From contig NZ_CP030073.1 of the NCBI RefSeq assembly GCF_003261055.1, forward strand, positions 3,410,001 to 3,474,000: 64,000 bases of DNA, read 5' to 3'. Within the stretch, counting starts at the first letter, position 1. Each line of letters opens with the position of its first letter. Below are positions 17,303 to 24,842 of the stretch, piece by piece. The DNA comes from Streptomyces cadmiisoli. GTDB taxonomy: Bacteria > Actinomycetota > Actinomycetes > Streptomycetales > Streptomycetaceae. The position numbers were made by a program, and so were the translations under genes. The notes below the pieces were generated by a model, which ran no database searches, was not told the origin of the DNA, and saw nothing but the letters and a program-made list of their open reading frames with translations.

Positions 17303-18508
17303 ATGGTGAAACCGGCGCTGCGGCGCGGCTGGCGCGACCTCAACACCGTGCAGTTCGGCATGACACCGGCGCACGCCATGGCACTGGGGCCGATGGACCC
17401 GGCCACAGGACACTTCCTCGACCTGCTCAACGGCACACGCGGCCTGCCGCTCCTGCGCGAACAGGGACGGCACATGGACCTGCCGGACGGTCATGTCGAC
17501 GCGCTCGTGGACCGACTGGCCCGGTCCGGACTCCTCGACGACGCCAAGGGCGGCGGCCCGCCCGCCGACGCACTGCGCGAGAAGAAGGACACGCTCGACC
17601 GGCTGCGCCCCGATCTCGCCTCGCTGTCCCTGACCACCTCCGCACCCGGCGAAGCCATGGGCCGGCTGGCCGCACGGCGCTCCCTGCGCGTCCAGGTCCG
17701 CGGAGCCGGCCGGGTGGGCGCCGTCCTGGCGTCGCTGCTGTCGGCGGCCGGGATCGGCGAGGTCGACGTGCGCGACTGCGGCCGCGTCGAACCCTGGGAC
17801 GTCACACCCGGTGGACTGCCCGCGGAGTGCGTCGGCGAGCGCCGCGACGAAGCCGCCCGACGTCACGCACGTCGGGCCGCCCCCGGCCGCCCGCCCCGCC
17901 GCGACCCCCGGTCACACACCGAGACTCCCGAACCCGGATTCTCCTTGGTGATCCTCGCCCCACGCGACGACGTCGCCGTGCACGCCCCCGCCCCGGACAC
18001 CGCGCACCCGCTGATCACCTCCGGCACACCCCACCTGTACGCCGGAGTCGTCGAGGGTACCGGCATGGTCGGCCCCCTCGTCCTGCCCGGCGAGACCGGC
18101 TGCGCCCGCTGCCTGCACGAGACCCGCACCGACGAGGACCCGGCCTGGCCCCGTCTGGTCGCGCAGTGGCGCTCGGGCAGGCAGCCCGACGTCCGGCCCT
18201 GCGACCTGGCCCTCGCCACCACCGTCGCCGGACTGGCGGCCGGGCACGCGCTCACCTACCTCGACAATCGGTCGGCCTCCGCGGCCGGCGTCCGCTGGGA
18301 GGTCTCCCTCCCCACCCTCCGCTGGCACGCCCGCCCCGTCCGGGCACACCCGGCATGCCCGTGCGGCGCTTCGGAGAAAACCCGAGGGGAAGGCACCTCG
18401 GAAGAAGCGCAGGCACACGAGACAATGGCGGTGGAACGGCCATCAGCGGAGCCACGCCGTACGGCGGGCGCGGCACGGCCGGCTGGGACCTGGAGGGCGC
18501 ATGTCTGA
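17294..18508 (+). CDS. ThiF/E1-like (TOMM cyclodehydratase-like) protein
   Basis: 404 residues. The N-terminal part (about 1-120) resembles leader-binding/winged segments of E1-like proteins. A Rossmann GAGRVGAVLASLL follows (about 137-149), then VDVRDCGRVEPWD where E1 enzymes hold the nucleotide-binding Asp. Zinc cysteines CARC (about 275) and CPC (about 354) are present. The conserved E1 arginines after the Asp strand are missing (VTPGG instead), so adenylation activity is doubtful. Start is ATG 17294, or ATG 17303 in the second repeat copy. The last 8 nt overlap the AarF gene, so the two are co-translated. No modified-peptide precursor is visible nearby. Confidence 0.8.
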   Translation: MHPMVKPALRRGWRDLNTVQFGMTPAHAMALGPMDPATGHFLDLLNGTRGLPLLREQGRHMDLPDGHVDALVDRLARSGLLDDAKGGGPPADALREKKDTLDRLRPDLASLSLTTSAPGEAMGRLAARRSLRVQVRGAGRVGAVLASLLSAAGIGEVDVRDCGRVEPWDVTPGGLPAECVGERRDEAARRHARRAAPGRPPRRDPRSHTETPEPGFSLVILAPRDDVAVHAPAPDTAHPLITSGTPHLYAGVVEGTGMVGPLVLPGETGCARCLHETRTDEDPAWPRLVAQWRSGRQPDVRPCDLALATTVAGLAAGHALTYLDNRSASAAGVRWEVSLPTLRWHARPVRAHPACPCGASEKTRGEGTSEEAQAHETMAVERPSAEPRRTAGAARPAGTWRAHV

Positions 18509-19913
18509 TCTTCCCCGCAAGGCGGTCACCCGCACCGCCAAGCTCGCCACGCTCCCGCTCGGCTTCGCCGGCCGGGCCACCTGGGGCCTGGGCAAGCGGA
18601 TCGTCGGCGAGTCCGCGGAGATCGTCGGCCGCGAGTTGCAGCAGCGGACGGCGGAGCAGCTGTTCAAGGTGCTCGGCGAGCTCAAGGGCGGCGCGATGAA
18701 GTTCGGACAGGCCCTGTCCGTGTTCGAGTCCGCCCTGCCCGAGGAGATCGCCGGCCCCTACCGCGCCGCGCTGACCAAGCTCCAGGACGCGGCACCCCCG
18801 ATGCCGACCCGCGCCGTCCACGCCGTGCTCGACGAGCAGCTCGGTGACGACTGGCGGGAGCTGTTCCTCGAATTCGAGGACAAGCCGTCCGCGGCCGCCT
18901 CGATCGGCCAGGTGCACCGCGCCGTGTGGCACGACGGGCGCGAGGTCGCGGTCAAGGTGCAGTACCCGGGAGCAGGCGAGGCCCTGCTGTCCGACCTGAA
19001 CCAATTGAGCCGATTCGCCCGACTGTTGGGTCCGCTGATCCCCGGCATGGACATCAAACCGCTGATCACGGAACTCAAGGACCGCGTCTCGGAGGAACTG
19101 GACTACGGCCTGGAAGCACAGGCCCAGCAGATCCACGCCGACGAGTTCGCCGGCGACCCGGACTTCCTGGTGCCCGCCGTCGTCCACCAGTGCGACCAGA
19201 TCCTCGTCACCGAGTGGATCGACGGCACCCCGCTCTCCGAGATCATCACGGACGGCACCCAGGAACAACGCGACCGGGCCGGCCAGCTCCTCGCCCGCTT
19301 CCTCTTCTCCGGCCCCGCCCGCACCGGCCTCCTGCACGCCGACCCGCACCCGGGCAACTTCCGCCTGCTACCGGGCGACCCCGACTCGGACGAGGACTGG
19401 AGCCTCGGCGTCCTGGACTTCGGCACCGTCGACCGCCTCCCCGGCGGCCTGCCCACCCCCATCGGCGACTCCCTGCGCATGACCCTCGACGGCGAAGCCC
19501 AAGCCGTCTACGACCTGCTCCGCGAGGAAGGCTTCGTCAAGGAATCCATCGACCTGGACCCCGACGCCGTCCTCGACTACCTCCTGCCGATCATCGAACC
19601 CGCCCGAGTCGACGAATACACGTTCACCCGCGGCTGGATGCGCAGCCAGGCAACCCGCGTCGGCGACCCCCGCTCCCCCGCCTACCAGCTCGGCAAACAG
19701 CTCAACCTGCCGCCGTCCTACCTCCTGATACACCGGGTGACCCTCAGCACCATCGGCGTGCTGTGCCAACTCGGCTCGACAGTACGGCTCCGAGACGAAC
19801 TGGAGGAATGGCTGCCGGGATTCCTGCCCGAGGACGAGCTGCCCGAGGACGAGCTGGACGAGGACGAGCTGGACGAGGACGGGCTGGACGAGGAGACCGC
19901 GGCAGAGGCGTGA
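18501..19913 (+). CDS. ABC1/AarF (UbiB-like) atypical kinase
   Basis: 470 residues of the ABC1/ADCK/UbiB family. Signature elements are in order: KxGQ region KFGQALSVFESALPEE (about 68-83), AAASIGQVH (Ala-rich nucleotide loop, about 133-141), AVKVQYPG (catalytic Lys), ELDYGLEAQAQ, the catalytic loop LHADPHPGNF and LDFG. The C-terminus (about 437-465) is an acidic repeat of the type EDELDEDELDEDG built from short DNA repeats. It overlaps the ThiF gene by 8 nt. In mycobacteria the equivalent gene is adjacent to whiB7. Members act on lipids or quinones through an atypical ATPase; the substrate is unknown. Confidence 0.93.
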   Translation: MSDLPRKAVTRTAKLATLPLGFAGRATWGLGKRIVGESAEIVGRELQQRTAEQLFKVLGELKGGAMKFGQALSVFESALPEEIAGPYRAALTKLQDAAPPMPTRAVHAVLDEQLGDDWRELFLEFEDKPSAAASIGQVHRAVWHDGREVAVKVQYPGAGEALLSDLNQLSRFARLLGPLIPGMDIKPLITELKDRVSEELDYGLEAQAQQIHADEFAGDPDFLVPAVVHQCDQILVTEWIDGTPLSEIITDGTQEQRDRAGQLLARFLFSGPARTGLLHADPHPGNFRLLPGDPDSDEDWSLGVLDFGTVDRLPGGLPTPIGDSLRMTLDGEAQAVYDLLREEGFVKESIDLDPDAVLDYLLPIIEPARVDEYTFTRGWMRSQATRVGDPRSPAYQLGKQLNLPPSYLLIHRVTLSTIGVLCQLGSTVRLRDELEEWLPGFLPEDELPEDELDEDELDEDGLDEETAAEA

Positions 19914-20079
19914 GGGGGGCGGTTGGGGGCGTTCTGGGGCGGGCGCTTCGGGGCGGGCGCTTCGAGGCGGGTGCTTTGGGGAGCCGGGCTGCCGTTTTCG
20001 GGAAGGTCGAGGGGTGGGGTGGGAGGGTGGGGAGGGGGAGGGGGGAGGGCCCCCGGAACCCGGAACCCGGAAAGCCCGC

Positions 20080-20289
20080 CTACCACCAAGCCGAGTCCAA
20101 CCGCCCCTCGATGGCCCTGAGGTGCTCCCGCGAGCAGTTGTCGCAGAAGTAGCGGTGAGTGCCGTGCTCCACGGAGCAGGTCCAGGTGGGCTGCGGGCCG
20201 TGGGTCCGGGCACCGCAGCGGGCGCAGACGATGGGGCCGGACTCCGGGGCGGAGCCGTCCTTGTCACTGTCTCCGGGGAGGCTCGTCAC
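20080..20289 (-). CDS. Small zinc-ribbon protein, 69 residues
   Basis: A GTG at 20289 (weak ribosome binding) opens a 69-residue frame with two CxxC pairs, CARCG and FCDNC, and a Cys-Ser-Val-Glu-His between them, giving a plausible four-Cys zinc ribbon. The C-terminal HLRAIEGRLDSAWW is amphipathic with a Trp-Trp end. A longer frame from 20331 reads an Arg-rich lead that looks non-coding. It lies downstream of the wblC operon on the same strand but beyond a strong terminator, so it is probably transcribed separately. Between it and the aarF stop (19914-20079) I see only G-rich degenerate repeats. Confidence 0.72.
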   Translation of the reverse strand: MTSLPGDSDKDGSAPESGPIVCARCGARTHGPQPTWTCSVEHGTHRYFCDNCSREHLRAIEGRLDSAWW

Positions 20290-20335
20290 CCGGTGACGAT
20301 ATCGCCGTCGCCGATGGATCTCCCGGCACAACGCA

Positions 20336-20375
20336 CCGCGGGGGCCGGTCCGCTCGTACGGACCGGCCCCCGCGG
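20336..20375 (-). terminator. Strong terminator of the wblC operon
   Basis: Perfect 17-bp stem (20336-20352 with 20359-20375), 6-nt loop, 50 nt past the stop of the small basic gene. No T tract. Confidence 0.8.
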
Positions 20376-20425
20376 GGATCTTCTGCCTCTTCGGGGCGGG
20401 AGGCTACCGCTTCAGATGGTGCGGG

Positions 20426-20749
20426 TTACTGCATGACCGCCATGGCGAGCGCGCGGCGCGCGCGCCGCGAGGCGCGCTCCGCGCGGCGCTGCATCCGGCG
20501 GGCGGCCACCAGGCTCATGGCCCGGCGCTCGCTCTGCGCCTGGTGCAGCCGGTCGTGCATATGCGCACGAGCCAGGGCTTCTGGGATGAGTTGCATCTCG
20601 CGGGTCCTGTTCTGACGCGAGTCGTTCGCGCCGGTGGTGGTGAAGTCTGAGGTTGCTGAGCCGGTGGGCTCGTTGGTGGACGGCTTCATCGGGGCCTGCT
20701 TCTGGGGGTCGTGCGTGAGGGGACGGTCGATCGTTCCTGCGGTGTTCAT
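20426..20749 (-). CDS. Small Arg/Ala-rich helical protein translationally coupled to wblC
   Basis: 107 residues. The N-terminal half is polar and probably disordered (Pro, Thr, Ser, Gln). The C-terminal 45 residues form a predicted continuous basic helix rich in Arg, Ala and Met (LVAARRMQRRAERASRR). Its ATG at 20749 overlaps the wblC stop codon by four bases (ATGA), so it is made together with the WhiB7-type regulator. No family is recognised. A nucleic-acid or ribosome contact is suggested by the basic helix, and the coupling hints at a role in the same antibiotic-stress response; both are inferences. Confidence 0.72.
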   Translation of the reverse strand: MNTAGTIDRPLTHDPQKQAPMKPSTNEPTGSATSDFTTTGANDSRQNRTREMQLIPEALARAHMHDRLHQAQSERRAMSLVAARRMQRRAERASRRARRALAMAVMQ

Positions 20750-21114
20750 GCCGTGACCGGGTTCTTGCGCGGGCGACCACGGGGCCGCTTCCGGGCGACG
20801 ACGACACCCTGGACGAACAGCTCGCCACCCCAGACGCCCCAGGGCTCACGCCGCTCCTTGGCGCCGGCGAGGCAGGCATCCATCAGCGGGCAGGTGCGGC
20901 AGAGGGACTTGGCGTACTCGACGTCCGCCGGCGACTCGGCGAAGAAGACCTCCGGGTCGTAGGAGCGGCAGGGGACGGGTACGCCGAGGTTCTCGATGGC
21001 GTCGTCGAGCGCGGTGAGCGCGGTGAGCGGAGTCAAGGTGGAGTCCTCCGTGAGGCCGGGCGGGGGGATCGTCTCGGAAGGCGGTACGGACGGGGCGTGC
21101 GCTTCGAGTTGCAC
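20746..21114 (-). CDS. wblC: WhiB-like transcription factor WblC (WhiB7)
   Basis: 122-residue iron-sulfur WhiB-family regulator. The four cluster cysteines are visible: VPC (about 49), then LC..CPLMDAC (C-x2-C-x5-C, about 71-80). The beta-turn motif is GVWGG (about 92-96) and a C-terminal AT-hook RGRPRK (about 112-117) binds AT-rich DNA. The AT-hook identifies the WhiB7/WblC subgroup, the master inducer of intrinsic ribosome-antibiotic resistance that works with the primary sigma factor. GTG 21114 follows a GAGGA at 10-nt spacing. It is preceded by a roughly 600-nt leader with a uORF and terminator, and followed by a coupled small basic gene. Confidence 0.95.
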   Translation of the reverse strand: MQLEAHAPSVPPSETIPPPGLTEDSTLTPLTALTALDDAIENLGVPVPCRSYDPEVFFAESPADVEYAKSLCRTCPLMDACLAGAKERREPWGVWGGELFVQGVVVARKRPRGRPRKNPVTA

Positions 21115-21221
21115 GGTGTCGTTTTCCTCGTCTGGTCGTGCCGGTCCTGTTGGACCGGTTGGCGGCTGGTACCGGGTTCTTTTCTTGTCCCGAGGCCCCT
21201 TCGCTCCGTCGTCCCGTTCGG

Positions 21222-21265
21222 GACAAACAGAAGGGCCGCGGATCCCGGATGGGGTTCCGCGGCCC
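21222..21265 (-). promoter_or_regulatory. Leader terminator (attenuator) upstream of wblC
   Basis: On the minus strand a 10-bp perfect stem (21256-21265 with 21233-21242) is followed by TTCTGTTTG, a classic intrinsic terminator, located between the uORF stop and the wblC start. Default outcome would be premature termination; readthrough would need an alternative fold when ribosomes stall on the uORF. A further small GTCCCG/CGGGAC hairpin (21211-21224) follows it. The hairpins are visible; attenuation of whiB7-type genes is known; its action here is inferred. Confidence 0.82.
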
Positions 21266-21276
21266 TGAAGGCGCCG

Positions 21277-21295
21277 GCCTGATCGCCGATCAGGC
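21277..21295 (-). promoter_or_regulatory. Hairpin overlapping the uORF stop codon (candidate anti-terminator switch)
   Basis: An 8-bp perfect inverted repeat GCCTGATC/GATCAGGC with a 3-nt loop sits exactly over the uORF TGA (21290-21292) and 12 nt before the attenuator stem. A ribosome finishing or stalled on the uORF would open this hairpin, so it is well placed to change which downstream structure forms. Confidence 0.6.
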
Positions 21296-21616
21296 TGGAT
21301 CACTCCAGGGTTCTGGCCCACGGAAGGCCCACATCTGGTGGTGCTGCGTCGTCTGCTTCCGGTTACCGGCACCGGTCGCCGTAAAGGCATAGGCCTTGGC
21401 CTGTGCCACTACTGCCGCTTCCAGTGCCTGAATCGGTCGCTCGTCACGCTCGCGGACGGGAAGGCCCGCGAGGGACAGGGAGGACGCCGGACGGACGGCG
21501 GCACGAATGCCGGACAGACCGGTGCCCGGGTTGGTGGCGCCGAGCATGCACACGGAGGCGACCGAGCGATCGGTCATTTTGACGATGCTGGTGGAGCTCT
21601 TCTTGATGCTGATCAC
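21290..21616 (-). CDS. Upstream ORF in the wblC leader, 108 codons
   Basis: GTG at 21616 with a near-perfect GGAGG 8 nt upstream opens a 108-codon frame that ends in the hairpin before the wblC attenuator. The N-terminal third is Ser/Ile/Lys-rich (MISIKKSSTSIVK), the rest is unremarkable and resembles no known family. Codon third positions are GC-rich in the first about 60 codons and weaker later, so the end may be selected for RNA sequence rather than protein. Its position between promoter and terminator suggests it acts as the ribosome sensor that controls wblC. The encoded peptide may have no function of its own. Confidence 0.7.
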   Translation of the reverse strand: MISIKKSSTSIVKMTDRSVASVCMLGATNPGTGLSGIRAAVRPASSLSLAGLPVRERDERPIQALEAAVVAQAKAYAFTATGAGNRKQTTQHHQMWAFRGPEPWSDPA

Positions 21617-21728
21617 TGGACTCGCCTCCTCTCGGCGTCTAGGGGGACTGGGGTGAGCCAGTCCGACGGATATGCAAGTACATCACGGAATCAGGGCCTC
21701 CGAGAAGGCCGCTGCTCCCGTGCGTTAG

Positions 21729-21768
21729 AACCTATGGGGATTGCTGGGGCATGCGCAAACTATTTTTT
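21729..21768 (-). promoter_or_regulatory. wblC promoter with WhiB7-type AT-rich element
   Basis: On the minus strand an AAAAAATA tract (about 21761-21768) lies directly upstream of a -35 TTGCGC (21753-21758), 18-nt spacer and -10 TAGGTT (21729-21734). An A/T tract just upstream of the -35 is the known signature of WhiB7-activated promoters, contacted by the AT-hook, so positive autoregulation is expected. It lies only 14 nt past the uvrD2 stop codon. Confidence 0.78.
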
Positions 21769-21781
21769 CGACGAGTTCGGA

Positions 21782-24010
21782 TCAGTCCTCGTCTTCTTCT
21801 GCCTCCGGTTCGTGGCCTGCGCAGATGGCCAGGACATCGGTGCCGTAGCGCTTGAACTTGCGTACTCCGACCCCTGGGATACGCGCCAGTTCGCCCTCGT
21901 CGTCGGGGGCGGCTTCGGCGATGGCGATCAGGGTCTTGTCGGTGAAGACGCAGAAGGCAGGCTGGCCGCTGCGCCGCGCCTGGACCTCGCGCCACTGCCG
22001 CAGACGTTCGTAGAGCCCTTCGTCCATGTCGGTGGGGCAGTCCTCGCAGCGCATCAGCTTCAGCTCGCCGGCGTCGGTGAGGGTGCGCCCGCAGATCCTG
22101 CACCTGGCGGGCGTGCGCTGGGTCCGTCGCGGTACGGGGACGCCGGTGGCGATGTGCACGTGCCCGCGTTCGATGCCTCCGGTGGCGCCGGTGCCCGAGC
22201 GGTTCGAGGTGGTGGCCGATCCGGGGCGCAGTCCGTCGAGGAAGCGGCTGGGCCGGCGGTTCGGGCGGCCGCCGGGTGAGCGGGCGAGGGACCAGGAGAC
22301 GTGGAGGTGTGAGCGGGCGCGGGTGACGCCGACATAGAGGAGGCGGCGTTCCTCCTCGATCTGCGGGTCGGTCTTCGCGTAGGTGATCGGCATCATGCCT
22401 TCGGCTACGCCCACGAGGAAGACGACGTCCCATTCGAGGCCCTTGGCCGAGTGCAGGGAGGCGAGGGTGACGCCCTGCACGGTAGGGGCGTGCTGGGCGT
22501 TGGCCCGTTCGTCGAGTTCGGCGACGAGGTCGCCGAGGGTGGCGTCGGGTCGTGCGGTGGCGAAGTCGTGGGCGAGGTTCACGAGTGCGGCGAGGGATTC
22601 CCAGCGTTCCCGCACGGCGCCGGATCCGGCGGGGGGTGTGGTCGTCCAGCCTTCGCCGGACAGCACGGCCCTGACCTGGGAGGGGAGATCGACGGTTTCG
22701 TCCAGCAGGGCGTCGTTGCCGCCGAATCGGGCCGCGCCGCGCAGGGCGAGGCCGGCCTTGCGCACCTCGGGGCGGTCGAAGAACCGTTCGGCGCCGCGCA
22801 GCTGGTAGGGGATCCCGGCGTCGGCGAGGGCCTGTTCGTAGGTCTCGGACTGGGCGTTCGTGCGGAACAGGATGGCGATCTCGCTGGCGGGGACGCCGCT
22901 GTCGAGGAGTTCGCGGATGCGGTGGGCGGCGCTTTCCGCCTCGGCGGGTTCGTCGGTGTGCTCGGTGTAGACGGGCTCGGGGCCGGGGGGCCGTTGGGAG
23001 ATCAGTTCGAGCCGGTGGTCGGCGGCGCGGCCGCGGGCCTGGGTGAGCAGTCCGTTGGCGAGGTGGACGACCTGGGGTGTGGAGCGGTAGTCACGGACGA
23101 GCTTGACGACGGTGGCGCCGGGGTGGCGGGTGCGGAAGTCGAGCAGGTGGTCGGGGGTTGCTCCCGTGAACGAGTAGATCGTCTGGCTGGCGTCGCCGAC
23201 GACGCAGAGGTTGTCGCGGTCGCCGAGCCAGAGTTCGAGCAGGCGTTGCTGCAGGGGGCTGACGTCCTGGTATTCGTCGACGACGAAGTGCTGGTACTGG
23301 GCGCGGACCTGGTCGGCGATGTCGTGGCGGTCCTGGAGGATCGCGACGGTCAGCAGCAGGACGTCTTCGAAGTCGATGACGGCGCGGTCCCGTTTGAGGT
23401 CTTCGTAGGTGGTGTAGAGCTGGGCGATCTCGGCCGGGTCGCGGGGGGCTTCGCGGCCGGCCTTCGCGGCTGCGAGTGCGTACTCGGCGGGGATGGTCTG
23501 GGTGACCTTGGACCATTCGATCTCGGCGGTGACGTCTCGCAGCTCACCCCGGTCGAGGCGGATGCGGCAGGCGGCCGCGGCGTCGGCGACGAGTTGGATC
23601 TTGCGGTCGACGAGCCGGGGCATGCCTCCGCCGACTGCTTTCGGCCAGAAGTATTGGAGCTGGCGCAGGGCGGCCGAGTGGAAGGTGCGGGCTTGGACGC
23701 CGTTGGCGCCGAGGTGACGGAGGCGGCCGCGCATTTCGCCGGCGGCGCGGTTGGTGAAGGTGACGGCGAGCACGGTGGAGGGCTGCAGGATGCCGGCTCT
23801 GACGCCGTAGGCGATCCGGTGGGTGATGGCTCGGGTCTTGCCGGTACCGGCGCCTGCGAGTACGCACACCGGTCCGTGCAGCGCGGTGGCGACCTCGCGC
23901 TGTTCCGGGTCGAGCCCTGCGAGCACCGCGTCGGCGTCACTCGGCGCTGCCACGTGCTGTGCGTCGCCGGGGCCCTGCGGGAAGAGGGTGGAGTGCGTTG
24001 CTGCTGTCAC
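21782..24010 (-). CDS. uvrD2: UvrD2-type ATP-dependent DNA helicase with HRDC domain
   Basis: 742-residue SF1A 3'-5' helicase. Walker A GAGTGKTR is at about 53-60, DEYQDVSP (motif II) about 245, QTIYSFTG (motif III) and LVRDYRST (motif IV) follow, then SAKGLEWDVVF and VGVTRAR (motifs V and VI, about 550-605). The end holds a tetracysteine zinc motif (CRICG...CEDC, about 627-646) and an HRDC domain (about 655-725). This combination defines mycobacterial UvrD2. The tail is acidic. GTG 24010 is the best start; upstream codons are low quality. In mycobacteria it is essential and works in DNA repair. Confidence 0.95.
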   Translation of the reverse strand: MTAATHSTLFPQGPGDAQHVAAPSDADAVLAGLDPEQREVATALHGPVCVLAGAGTGKTRAITHRIAYGVRAGILQPSTVLAVTFTNRAAGEMRGRLRHLGANGVQARTFHSAALRQLQYFWPKAVGGGMPRLVDRKIQLVADAAAACRIRLDRGELRDVTAEIEWSKVTQTIPAEYALAAAKAGREAPRDPAEIAQLYTTYEDLKRDRAVIDFEDVLLLTVAILQDRHDIADQVRAQYQHFVVDEYQDVSPLQQRLLELWLGDRDNLCVVGDASQTIYSFTGATPDHLLDFRTRHPGATVVKLVRDYRSTPQVVHLANGLLTQARGRAADHRLELISQRPPGPEPVYTEHTDEPAEAESAAHRIRELLDSGVPASEIAILFRTNAQSETYEQALADAGIPYQLRGAERFFDRPEVRKAGLALRGAARFGGNDALLDETVDLPSQVRAVLSGEGWTTTPPAGSGAVRERWESLAALVNLAHDFATARPDATLGDLVAELDERANAQHAPTVQGVTLASLHSAKGLEWDVVFLVGVAEGMMPITYAKTDPQIEEERRLLYVGVTRARSHLHVSWSLARSPGGRPNRRPSRFLDGLRPGSATTSNRSGTGATGGIERGHVHIATGVPVPRRTQRTPARCRICGRTLTDAGELKLMRCEDCPTDMDEGLYERLRQWREVQARRSGQPAFCVFTDKTLIAIAEAAPDDEGELARIPGVGVRKFKRYGTDVLAICAGHEPEAEEDED

Positions 24011-24082
24011 ACGGCCATGCTGCCAGGTCGCCGGAGACGGGTGAGCCGGTTGTCCACAGGCGCACCCGTTTAGTCGTATTAA

Positions 24083-24282
24083 TGCGGCAGGCGTCACGTC
24101 TCAGTACGGCGGGGGCACGGCTTTGTGCGGCGGGGGTCACGTCCGGTCGATGCGGCAGGGGTCACGTCCTGGCGATGCGGCAGGAATCACGTTCCGGTCG
24201 TTGCGATGGGGGGCGTGGCCGGGGGTGCGCGTGGGAGGCGTGTCCGGATGGATCGCGTGGGAGGCGTGTCCGGATGGATCGC
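24083..24282. repeat. Degenerate 24-26-nt tandem repeats between uvrD2 and the mycoredoxin gene
   Basis: About five units related to GCGGCAGGGGTCACGTCC plus a variable end lie at 24083-24210. These are followed by a perfect 26-nt duplication (24231-24256 and 24257-24282, beginning GTGGGAGGCG). The gap 24011-24497 has no convincing gene; frames through it are low-complexity. The region must hold the divergent promoters of uvrD2 and mycoredoxin. Confidence 0.75.
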
Positions 24283-24497
24283 GTGGGGTACGTCCTGGCG
24301 GTGCGGGCGGGCCCTGGTGGCGCGAGGGGTCCGGGAGGCGCGACGGGTCCGGGGTGGTCCGTGGGCCGTGTCGGGGCGGTGCGGGCCCGGCGGTCGGGGC
24401 CCGGCGTTCGTATACCCCCGGCGGGAATGGTGGGCCGTTCGAGTGCGTTCCCACTCTGCGACCAACCGTCCCCGACCCGTTGAGGAGCGAGCCAGAC

Positions 24498-24740
24498 ATG
24501 CCGGGCACTGTGACGATGTACAGCACCACGTGGTGCGGATACTGCCGTCGGCTGAAGAGCCAGATGGACCGCGAGGGCATTGCGTACACGGAGATCAACA
24601 TCGAGCAGGACCCGGAGTCCGCGGTGTTCGTGGAGAAGGCGAACGGCGGCAACCAGACGGTGCCGACCGTGCTGTTCCCGGACGGGTCGACGCTGACCAA
24701 CCCGTCGCTGGCGCAGGTCAAGCAGAAGATCGGCGCCTAG
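24498..24740 (+). CDS. Mycoredoxin (glutaredoxin-like, Mrx1 type)
   Basis: 80-residue thioredoxin-fold protein with active site CGYC (about residues 12-15), cis-proline loop TVPTV (about 54-58) and no signal peptide. Mycoredoxins reduce mycothiol mixed disulfides in Actinobacteria, which lack glutathione. ATG 24498 has GAGGAG about 9 nt upstream. It is divergent from uvrD2 and convergent with nudC, the arrangement seen around mycobacterial mrx1. It is followed by a bidirectional terminator. Confidence 0.94.
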   Translation: MPGTVTMYSTTWCGYCRRLKSQMDREGIAYTEINIEQDPESAVFVEKANGGNQTVPTVLFPDGSTLTNPSLAQVKQKIGA

Positions 24741-24750
24741 TCGGCGTACT

Positions 24751-24790
24751 CGAAGGGGTGGCCGTCCCGGGAGGGGCGGCCACCCCTTCG
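24751..24790. terminator. Bidirectional terminator between mycoredoxin and nudC
   Basis: Perfect 14-bp stem (24751-24764 with 24777-24790), 12-nt loop, between convergent genes. The remaining 50 nt up to nudC are degenerate direct repeats of ACGTGGTC-like sequence. Confidence 0.82.
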
Positions 24791-24842
24791 TCGTGTGGTC
24801 AGAACGTGGTCGGACGGTCGTCGCAGGACGACCTGAACGTGG

